DNA of 21,846 nt from Gryganskiella cystojenkinii (lineage: Eukaryota; Mortierellomycota; Mortierellomycetes; Mortierellales; Mortierellaceae). The translations under genes were made by a program, and so were the position numbers. This document shows, piece after piece, positions 1 to 7,765 of this stretch. Numbering within the stretch: position 1 is the stretch's first letter; each line of letters opens with the position of its first letter. Location: the NCBI GenBank assembly GCA_015852425.1, contig JAAAIG010000665.1:1-21846 (forward strand), read 5' to 3'. The notes beneath the pieces were generated by a model. The model was not told the origin of the DNA and made no database searches. It saw only the letters and a program-made list of their open reading frames with translations.

Positions 1-1048
1 TTCCATCACCAATAGATATTCTTCTCTAGTCCCCAGGTTGTATGGGATAGAAAAGTCAGGAAACTCGTTCGGAGAGTCAACGACAATATCGATGTCCTGG
101 CCCCCGGTCGGAACACGCCTCCTCTCCAGCGGAATATGAGGTTGTCGATACCGGAAAATGTTGCGAGAAGGATGGGCATGACCACATTTGAGGTAAATGT
201 ATCTTCCTTTCTTTAAACCCACTTACTTGGTCATGCTCCATAACTGCCCAGACTATATGTGAATATTGAATGGTGAACTCGTCCGTGGTATCCTCTCCTT
301 CCCCGATATAACGACGTATCGCGGCTTAGATTATTCATGTCAAGTGTCAATATCGTGGGTAATCTTGTTGTGGCTACGACGCTGTGCTCATACTGATGCT
401 GATGCTGGTGCTAGTTCCAGTGTTGAAATAGATCCTCCCTTGAAGTGGATGCAATGGTCGAGTTCAGCCCGTTCCTACTTTCCAGCCTCTTCTTCTCCAT
501 CATCCTCATCTGCCTCCGCTGCATCGTCCTTGTAGAGCTCGTGACAAGTAATCACCTCTCTCTCCTTGGTATCATCAACATCGCTGTCATCATCGGCATT
601 ACTTCCAGTGTCATGGTCACTATTGCTGCAATATTAGATCTTGAGAGCTCGAGTTTCCGACTCCTTGGCTACTTCTAGACCTTTCAGATGTTGGCTAATG
701 TTGCCAAGGATTGTCCACAGTACGTTTCCATAGTCTCTTCTCGCAATCAGAAAGCTTGAGACGTTCTGTCTGGCATCTCACAGTCAGGAGATCGTGGGCT
801 CGCTTTTGATATGCCCATGGAGACATTAGGTGACGAGGAGATGGTGGAAAGGGAGCCGTGGTAGACCGTACCTGCTTGCTTTGGAGTGAATTCCTGCCCC
901 TCCGACTTCACCAGGGCCTCACAGAATCTGTCAATATTTCTGCATGTTGACGAATCATTCGTGAAAAAGTATGGATGTACAGTTTTTCGGTTGTGAGTGG
1001 CGATGTTCTTGCAGGAGGGGAATCGGCAACACTACTACTGGCAGACAT
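1..1048 (-). pseudogene. Decayed or frameshifted protein-coding gene, family not recognised, truncated by the window edge
   Basis: Read on the minus strand. An ATG at 1048-1046 opens a frame (MSASSSVADSPP...) that stops at 910-908. A second frame, which one extra T in the T5 run at 968-964 would join to the first, continues with protein-like sequence (NDSSTCRNIDRFCEAL) to a donor at 871/870. A plausible 95-nt intron (871-777) with a CTGAC branch-like site ends at ATGCC. The frame then continues (SSFLIARRDYGNVLWTILGN) to a TAA at 636-634. Past that stop the same frame carries an acidic stretch to a TAG at 477-475, then a TGA at 390-388. From 222 to the left edge the frame is open again (GRYIYLKCGHAHP...). 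Several in-frame stops plus a frameshift suggest a pseudogene. A real gene with unrecognised introns and one sequencing error is the alternative. No family was recognised. Confidence 0.5.
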
Positions 1049-1254
1049 CTCGAATGTGCTGAGAAATTGAATTTATTGTCAAGAATAAGAATTTGTCAAG
1101 AGTTCAATGGTCAAGAACGAGCACTTTGATACACTTTCTGGCTCCAGGATATTACGCGCTGCGCATGCGGAGATTAATTTAATAATCTTCGCTGATTACA
1201 AAATCTGACTCTTTTTTGTTTTGTTTTTTGATTTTATTTTCGAATCATAACACT
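1049..1254. other. AT-rich spacer between the decayed gene and the arrestin-like gene
   Basis: This spacer holds the 3' end of the arrestin-like gene, transcribed leftward, and whatever promoter the decayed minus-strand gene had. It is AT-rich, with T-runs at about 1210-1240. I see no RNA gene or repeat family in it. Confidence 0.5.
1233..1238 (-). terminator. AATAAA polyadenylation signal of the arrestin-like gene
   Basis: Plus-strand TTTATT reads AATAAA on the minus strand, about 17 nt downstream of the stop codon at 1257-1255. Position and sequence fit the eukaryotic poly(A) hexamer. The cleavage site itself cannot be seen. Confidence 0.55.
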
Positions 1255-3446
1255 TTACACCGGAAAATGGATGTTCAGACCTGGCTGGAGTTCCTGTGGA
1301 CGATGTTGTTGTTGCGGTGGCAGCGGTTGTAGTTGCGTCTTTTGTTGATACTTTGTCAACAGCATGTCTCGACCAAGTCCACGCGCCTTGGACAGATGTT
1401 GTAGTTCTTGCTGAGGGCGTCTAGACGCAGACGCGTTCGGGGAGATCCAATCCATCGAGTCGGTCAAAGGCGCTTCTTGAGGAGGAGAAGAAGGAGGTGT
1501 TCTCAATCCGGATTTCGTTTCCGACTGTCTTTTATAACGCGTCGCGACTACAGGGGATCGGAACCGGGCTGGAATCCTCGACTCGTCTTGCTCAATCTCT
1601 TCGTCCGTTTCGCTTGCAGATAAAGACAATTTCGACATTCTCCTCTGAGCGGCTCTCACGAGACCGTCAATAATATCCAGCTCATCATCATCATCGTCGA
1701 CAACGAGGCTTTCGAGACTCGAGAGATGTTGAAGCATCTCTTCTTCAAACCGGTCTCGAACAAACGTGGGTTTGTCTTGAACGTCCTTGTAAGTAGGGAT
1801 GGGCCACTTGAACATCCTTCTTCCGTTATTGGTCTGATGTGAGGGTAATGAACCGACAATGATGGGGATCGGTGGGAAGTTAAGTGAGGAAGAAGCATGT
1901 CCGGCGGGGGAAGAGAAGCCAGGACGCTGATTTGTTGCATCGGCTACAGACTGTTCCTGATTGGCAAGAACAGCAGGATCCTTTGAAGACGAGTGAGAGG
2001 AGAAGGCTGTAAAGTCGAGGGTGGGACGTTTCCGGAGACGACTGACGATGCTGCCGTGTTTTTGGACCAGTGGTATATATATACAGAGCGAGTACTCGAT
2101 CTGGCACATTGGCATAACCGTACTGTCGATCGAAGGCACGAGACCAATGTTGATTGGGAGCCGGAACTGGAGTTGTTGAGACCAGGTCGAGTTCTTGTTG
2201 GAAGATTTGGCAATGGGTATTGTTGTGGTATGAACAGTCGAGTGCAGGGAGGGTTTACCAGTCGGGTAGATGGAACGTACCAGGGACAGGTAGATGTTGT
2301 GCAAGTCTGACTGAGACTTGTTGTTGACGTGGAGGACCATAGCTACAGACTCACCTGTAGGAAGGATATTAATAGACGAGAGAGTCAGCGAGTTTGTTTC
2401 ATTATATAGGAAGTAACAAGTACACCTCTCTTGTATTTCTGTGTGGCAGAGTGGAGAGATGGAGAGAGGGAGAGAAGGAGTGGGGGTACGAAGAAAAATT
2501 AAATACAAGGCTGTTCCCTCTCTCGTTGGTTGGTGGTTAAAAAGTGACGATGCGATAACCCAAAGAGGAATTTCGTGGCCTGTGATTTCTTTTTTTTCCT
2601 GTCGGGGTTTGTTTCTCAAACAATGACGGGAAACAAAAAAAAAAAAGAAGCGGAAAAATAAGGGCCGCACTCACCTATGCAAACAGCGCCTGTGCTCTCG
2701 ACTGAGGCATTTATAGCCCCCAGTTGAGCTGACTGGGATAACTGCGTGGTGACCATGGGGTTGTTGTTTTGAATGCTGTGGGGAAAGATGGTTGGAACCA
2801 TAGGCAGGTACATGACTGCAACCGAGGGAGATCTGACCGATGATTCCTTTTCGTCACCGCGTTGTTTCAACAGGGTGAGCTCTGCGTGGATAGAGTATCG
2901 AACCGAGGGACCATCCACTCCGCACTGAAACAATGAGAGTAGAGGAGGATAAAAGAAATACATAATGTTAGTCAGTCATCCTGTCGTTCTATCATTCTGT
3001 CAGTGGTTGGGTCATACAGTCATAACTTCAGCACGGGACTATTTGTATCAAGCCATGTTTCTTGGGGTAGAAAAAGCAGTTACCTCGAGACTTGGGGGGT
3101 AGTTGCAGAGGGGTAGTTTGATTGAAAAGTGCAGGGGGTGTTTCCGATTACAAGGATTCAACAGTTCATCCTGGATCAAGATATGTTCGACCTCAAAGAC
3201 AGTTGTAGCGGTATCGGAACAAGCCGTCTCTTGGATAAGGGATTGATGACAGGCAAAGACGACCTTGAGTCGACAAGGGACAGGAGTCGATCGAGCGAGG
3301 CTGAGATGGACCTGCCCTTGGATGGTTGTTCCAGGCCCAAAGAGTCGAGCACGACCGTCCTTTGAGTGAAGAGAGACTGTGAGTCCAGACGGTGCAAGGT
3401 AGCTCGCAGCCGAGTCTGAGTGCTGTAGCCTCGAGAAGAAACGCAT
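1255..3446 (-). CDS. Arrestin-fold adaptor protein (alpha-arrestin-like), 570 aa, 3 exons
   Basis: Exons on the minus strand are 3446-3084, 2924-2675 and 2354-1255. The frame is continuous (363+250+1100 nt = 571 codons) with GT-AG introns of 159 and 320 nt. Residues about 20-165 form the arrestin N-terminal lobe: an early GLTVSLHS strand, GPGTTIQGQVHLSL, then PPSLE joining CGVDGPSVRYSIHAEL across intron 1, the family's usual 'lPPS...Y.l.a' pattern. Residues about 205-375 form the C-terminal lobe (GESVAMVLHVNNKS ... LNFPPIPIIVGSLP), with a low-complexity insert at about 320-360 before the last strand. The tail (376-570) is low complexity: an acidic patch VDDDDDELDII at about 423-432, Ser/Pro-rich sequence, and a Gln/Pro-rich end. 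Fungal alpha-arrestins recruit Rsp5-type ubiquitin ligases to membrane transporters. I see no PPxY motif, so ligase binding is not supported here. Start chosen at the first ATG preceding the conserved lobe. Confidence 0.85.
2355..2674 (-). other. Intron 2 of the arrestin-like gene, flanked by direct repeats of AGGTGAGT
   Basis: The minus-strand donor context is CATAG|GTGAGTG and the acceptor context is CTACAG|GTGAGTC. The octamer AGGTGAGT is therefore present at both ends, and exon 3 itself begins with a donor-like GTGAGT. The frame on each side (GTT TGC ATA G / GT GAG TCT) supports splicing here. Confidence 0.75.
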
Positions 3447-4164
3447 TTGTGAAGAGAGGGAATAAGAAGGATGCTTGAGTGGAAAAAGGGTAGCGAGAGA
3501 AAAAGAAGCAATTGGTGTACAAATCCATCCAATGATGAAGTGAATTAAAGAGAGAGAAATGAGAACAGTGATGCAGACATTTTTTTATTTTTTTGTCCAG
3601 CTGGACAACCAAAAAGGCTTTACCCAACTTCATTCCGTAAAAAGTCATGTGACCCCCTCTCTTTCTCTGAACAGTGGTCCACAGGTGAGACATATGCTCT
3701 TGTAGTGTACGCCGACTGGGTTGGCTGTTCCTTAGGTTGTTCCTTTTTCCATCTTTTCTTATTCGTATTTTTTATTCGATGTTTGTCTAGTGGCTGACAA
3801 CCGAGAAGAGTAGAGAGAGTCATGATCGACCAGTTTAAAGGACGCATAAAAAATAGTCAATGTTCCTCGCGGAGGATGTAGGTGGTCGTAAAGAATAAAG
3901 AAACGGGCATGATGAGAGATGGGTCTAGTCCGTCCTTTGGGGTATGTTGGTTGGTTGCTTTTGTTGTTTGTTGCTGAAATAGAATAATTAAGAGTCGTGG
4001 TCCTTTCTCACTTTGCCATGTATTGCTTCGCCCATCCACTGCTCAACAAAAAAAAAAAAAATTGTCGGCTTTTTTTTTGGTCCTTTCTTGGCGTCTTTTC
4101 CTTCTCAGCTGCTCTATTTCCTTTCATTCTTCGTGTTCCTGGGTCTCCTTGACCTTTCCTGCTT
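3447..4164. other. 718-nt intergenic region upstream of the arrestin-like gene and downstream of the UPF0357 gene
   Basis: Both flanking genes are on the minus strand, so this holds the 3' UTR of the UPF0357 gene and the promoter and 5' UTR of the arrestin-like gene. It contains a T-rich stretch near 3580-3596, an A-run at about 4048-4061 and a T-run at about 4070-4078. Open frames here are short and low-complexity. I see no conserved coding sequence, tRNA or mobile element. Confidence 0.6.
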
Positions 4165-4782
4165 TTACTTGAAGTAGACGGCCTTGGGGTCGATGGGTAC
4201 TCCGGTTCGGGGGTCGATACCGTTGGCCTTCATCTTGTTTTGTTGTTGAATCAAGCGAGCCTGGTCAAAGTTGCATCGGTACTTCTTCATGATGGCGCGG
4301 ATCTCGTTGGTGTTCTCCAGTCCTTGACGGTCGTCTTTTTTCGTATCAAATTGGACCAGGAAGGACATAAAAGAAAAAGCAATTAGTTATGTAAAAAAAA
4401 AGAAAAAAGGAGTTATGCTTATGCGAACATGAGTCCTCTTATAGGACCCAGTTGGTGTTGCATTCAGCCTTCATTCATACATTCATACATTCATTCAATT
4501 ATCCAATTTAAGTTCACTCATGCTGCGGCAAACAAGAGAAGGCACTGTGATATTCCCCTTACCTCCAATCAACAGGTTTTGGTGCAGGTCAAAGTTGTCC
4601 GAGGTTAGACCTTCCTCAATATTTTGTTCGAACGAGCTGTCCTCTTCTGAACGGAAGAAGGGCAGACGACTGTAGCGGAGTCGCTCCCGCAGCTCCTGTA
4701 GTTTTGGGATCCAGTAGTTTCTCGTTACGAAAGCGGCCGCGCACCAGACCAACAGTACCAAGAAGATTGAGATTGAGCGCAT
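4165..4782 (-). CDS. UPF0357/DUF2015 family small membrane-anchored protein (yeast YCL012C-like), 129 aa, 2 exons
   Basis: Exons on the minus strand are 4782-4563 and 4334-4165 (220+170 nt = 130 codons). The donor is GGAG|GTAAGG and the acceptor AAAAAAG|ACGACC, giving a 228-nt intron in phase 1. Residues 4-20 are a hydrophobic N-terminal anchor (SISIFLVLLVWCAAAF). They are followed by a basic segment, then GLTSDNFDL and, across the splice, GDDRQGLENTNEIRAIMKK. The C-terminus has a cysteine, FDQARLIQQQ, and NGIDPRTGVPIDPKAVYF. That order (hydrophobic N-terminus, G-L-T-S-x-N-F, E-I-x-x-I-M-K-K, F-D-x-A-R, N-G-I-x-P, D-P-K) is what I recall for fungal UPF0357/DUF2015 proteins, usually about 130 aa. 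The function of the family is unknown. The gene is divergent from the TPR-MYND gene, 467 nt between start codons. Confidence 0.85.
4472..4495. repeat. Three-copy imperfect 8-mer repeat (CATTCATA) in the UPF0357 intron
   Basis: Two perfect copies of CATTCATA and a third ending in T lie in tandem within the intron of the UPF0357 gene. It is a small slippage-type microsatellite. No function is implied. Confidence 0.8.
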
Positions 4783-5249
4783 CGTCGAATGAGTTTAGGG
4801 TCGAAATATAGAATGAAGAAAATGGGCGGCGTGAGTTCTTTTGTCAGAGTAAGGAATAGTAACGAATATGGATGGTGTTGATGGTGCCTTTGATGTAGCT
4901 GTTTTGTTGACGGCAGAAAATAATGTACAGAGAAATGAGTCGATAGTAGAAAAGAGAGGAAAGTAATGAGGAGGAAGAAAGAGAATGGCATCATGAGTCG
5001 AAGCAGCAAAAAGTCGGTGGCTTGGAATAAAAAAGAGCTTGCTCGTCCTTCCCTTCCCTCCATGGCCCCTCCTCCCCTCGTTCCCTTCTCGTGCAGAGAG
5101 CTCTTTTGAGCCTTTTTTTCTCTTTCATTCGTTTTATTTTTTTTCTATTCCTTTTCCCACTTCACAACTCGCTGTTCCTCTTTGACCCTTTCCGTACTCC
5201 ACCCACCGCTACCTGTACACACCCAAGCAGCCTTTCAAATTTTGCCAAC
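4783..5249. promoter_or_regulatory. Divergent promoter region between the UPF0357 and TPR-MYND genes
   Basis: 467 nt separate two divergent start codons, so both promoters and 5' UTRs must lie here. The plus strand from about 5040 to 5240 is strongly pyrimidine-rich (CCCTTCCCTCC, T-runs near 5110-5150), typical of fungal 5' leaders. No clear TATA box or named factor site was recognised. Confidence 0.55.
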
Positions 5250-7463
5250 ATGATGACCGATACAGTCCAAGTTCCTGCTGCCCCCGTCACCACTGAGCAG
5301 GACGAACTCATTTCTGCTACCGAACTAGTCTCGCTCGAGGAAAAGACCGACCATGTCCACGACGAGAACTGTCAGCATGATCATGACGTTGAACCCGCTG
5401 CTGCCGCCAACGAACCCCAGCAACGTAACGATTATGATCTCTTGGAAACCCGTGGCACCAAGGACCAGACCACCGATCCACTCGTCAAGGTAACTTTTTT
5501 TTTTTTTTAAAAAAAAAAAAAAAATGCAAAGAGGAGAGGAGAGCCATCTCTGATTGTACTAATATGACGATTGCAAAACTTGATAAAACTCAGAACTACT
5601 TTGAGGCCAAGGAATTGTTCGCCAAGGCCATGGAGCGTCTCAATGAGATCCCCGAGGGAGCCGATAAGGAGTTGATTGAGAAGCACAAGGACGAGATCAT
5701 CTCTGTAACAGGCGATCTTATGAAGGCCTTCCTCATGGACGAGAAGGCCTGTGTCATGAACCAGCGTATCCTCAAGTTGGCGGAACAGTACGAGACCTAT
5801 GTTCAGACCCACAACCCCGAGGGTACTTCGACCGCCACTGTTGAGTCTGAAGAGGAAGGAGCAGAGCAGCAGACGACCATCTATACCAAGGATTCCGTTG
5901 TTTTCGGTGCGTGTTTTCTCAACATTATGTTATTTAATCGCTTGTTGATTTCTTTATTTTTTGTGCAAAAGGGGATCCTGCTGTCGAAGAATGAGCACAG
6001 AAATTGGTTCGAAAAGAAAGAAAAAAAGTAATTGAAAAAGGGGGTTGGCGGGGCAAGACTCCAAAAAGAAGGGAAGAAAAAAAAAAAAGTCAGGGGAGGA
6101 AGCAAGCCGAGTTCCTTGTTCTCTCCCTCTCAACTCGCCCTGCCTTTGTCGCCACATTTGCCACCCATGGGCAAAAGGGTCCCTGGGCCACTTTGGTTTA
6201 CTTTCTCACTTTCCCTTCACTTTTCTTTGAGATGTGGGGTTGTCAAGAGTGGGAAAAAATGGGACCATGGTCGAGAGCATCATTTTTTTTCCCCCCTCCC
6301 CTGACTTGACCCCCCTCGTTCTTCACCCTTCGCGCGTTGGGCGAATCTGATTTGAGGAAAAACGAGCAGAGAAAACAAAAAGAGACTGAACCTTAATATC
6401 GGATCACATAAAAGACCAATTTCGTTGTGGTACAGACGAGGACCCTTTCCGGATTGCATTGGGGTTGCAAGAAATGAAAGTTGCTATTTTTTGAGATACA
6501 AACAGCACCCATGGAACCAGACTAACGTTGCAAATTGAATGCTCTCGAATTCTTCTCTTCGCTATCAACAGTGATCTGGATCCTTTACAGTGGACAACAG
6601 TTCGCCCACTGTGTCCAGACCCTTGGATTCGCCATCACCGAGTTTGAAAGTATTCGCCCTCGCATGCTCGAGCTTCGTGCTTCCTGCCACATGGCCCTTC
6701 GTAACTACAAGGTGAGTAGTTGAGTAGTTGGGGTGATGTTATGATGTATGCTCACTTTCTATTTTACGATATCTAAATCCTATCTCTGAAATACCAATTT
6801 TAGGCTTGCACAGAGGATCTCGAGGAGGTCTTGAACATCAAGCCTGATCAGATCGAGGTCCACTCCATGCTTGGTAACGTCTACTATGCCACACACCAAG
6901 CCCAGGATGCCTCGGGTCACTTCAAGGCCTTTGTCGAATCTGCTCATGAAGATGCGCGTACGCTCCCCAACGCGTATTACGCTCTCGCCTCTTTGACTCT
7001 GCAATCCGCACCTTCAGGCGCAACCAAGAAGAAATCGAACCAGGCTCTCAAACAGGCCGCGGTCTTGAAGGAGTCTCAGGATTATTACGCCAAGGCTCAG
7101 GTCGCGGATGCCCGATTCAAGGAACTCTACGGTGTCGCGACCGGATTCAACGAGATCAAGCGTACGGCCGTCATGGCCTTCCAGGCCCGTAGCGCTGGTC
7201 GCAACGGTCTGTTGACGAATGACTCCACACCTGCCCTGTTGGAGGCTTCAGAGGCTATTCGAAAGTCGTTCAAGACTCCCGGTCTCGCTTCCTGCGCCAA
7301 TTGTGGTCGGCCTGATAATGTTGCGAACGAAGCTCGGTCCAAGGACTTGAAGCCCAAGCCGTTGATCAAGTGTGTCAAGTGCAATAAGGTGGCGTATTGC
7401 TCACGGCCATGCCAGATCAATCATTGGAACAACACGCACAAGACGACCTGTAACAAGAAGTAG
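5250..7463 (+). CDS. TPR-repeat protein with C-terminal MYND zinc finger, 450 aa, 4 exons
   Basis: Exons are 5250-5489, 5594-5906, 6572-6711 and 6804-7463 (1353 nt = 451 codons). Intron 1 has a TACTAAT branch site. The start is the first in-frame ATG, in good context (CCAACATGATG). Residues 33-50 are His/Cys-rich (HVHDENCQHDHD), possibly metal-binding. Residues about 81-185 are helical (NYFEAKELFAKAMERL). Residues about 185-290 form TPR-like helix pairs (ILYSGQQFAHCVQTLGF; LELRASCHMALRNYKACTED; HSMLGNVYYATHQAQD). A classical MYND finger spans 395-447: Cys 395, 398, 421, 424, 430 and 434, His 443 and Cys 447, with the usual YC-x3-CQ and W-x3-H spacing. MYND fingers bind short proline-containing peptides, so a protein-interaction role is likely; the partner is unknown. 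Intron 2 (665 nt) is far longer than the others, and an alternative acceptor at 5971 would end the protein at 5994 without the MYND. Joining 5906 to 6572 completes the first TPR helix, which favours the long form. Confidence 0.8.
5495..5524. repeat. T14-A16 palindromic homopolymer pair in intron 1 of the TPR-MYND gene
   Basis: A run of 14 T is followed directly by 16 A, starting 5 nt after the donor GT of a 104-nt intron. The tract is self-complementary and could fold into an A-U hairpin in the pre-mRNA. It could equally be slippage, or an assembly artefact in a homopolymer. Confidence 0.8.
5907..6571 (+). other. Unusually long (665 nt) intron 2 of the TPR-MYND gene, with an alternative internal acceptor
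   Basis: The donor is TTCG|GTGCGT at 5907 and the acceptor CAACAG at 6566-6571. An additional pyrimidine-preceded acceptor, TTTTGTGCAAAAG, lies at 5970-5971. It would define a normal-sized 65-nt intron and lead after seven codons to TGA at 5992-5994. The rest is purine-rich around 6000-6100, then T/C-rich. No convincing ATG-led exon was found inside. Confidence 0.55.
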
Positions 7464-7698
7464 AGAAAAACAAAAGGAATCGTTTGAACAATCAAGGACG
7501 GGGGCACTTCGACTGCAAAGATGGATTCTCAAGGCAGGGCGATGATGAGCATGGTTCCTTGTATCTCGAGTGTGTATGACAAATAACAGACACCCTGAAA
7601 ATGGGCCCGGTGATGATATCCCTCAAATGACAAAAAAGTCTTTTTTTTTCTCTTTGTCTTCTTGATAATACCCTTCCTTTCAATGGGCATGACCAAAT

Positions 7699-7704
7699 AA
7701 TAAA
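7699..7704 (+). terminator. AATAAA, candidate poly(A) signal of the TPR-MYND gene
   Basis: This is the first plus-strand AATAAA after the stop at 7461-7463, 236 nt downstream and only about 60 nt from the stop of the convergent SET gene. If used, the 3' UTRs of the two convergent genes would nearly meet or overlap. Confidence 0.4.
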
Positions 7705-7759
7705 TGTATTACAATGCTATTATGCTATGATTCGCTGGTTCCAAAGATCCTTTTTGCTG

Positions 7760-7765
7760 TTTATT
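7760..7765 (-). terminator. AATAAA overlapping the stop codon of the SET gene
   Basis: The minus strand reads GAAATAAACAG, so the hexamer AATAAA contains the TAA stop codon at 7763-7761. Cleavage 10-30 nt downstream would give a very short 3' UTR. It may be chance, and no other strong signal was seen before the neighbouring gene. Confidence 0.35.

Noticed and set aside
266..678. Plus-strand open frames at the left end
   Set aside because: They are antisense to the more protein-like minus-strand frames of the decayed gene and read as Ser/Ile/Leu low complexity.
1944..2310. Open frames overlapping the arrestin exon 3 on both strands
   Set aside because: They are shadows of the real exon, lack splice or family support, and conflict with the recognisable arrestin frame.
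6157..6165. TTTGCCACC, the reverse complement of the yeast proteasome-gene element GGTGGCAAA
   Set aside because: It lies in an intron of the TPR-MYND gene, not upstream of RPN2, and no copy was seen in the RPN2 promoter; chance is likely.
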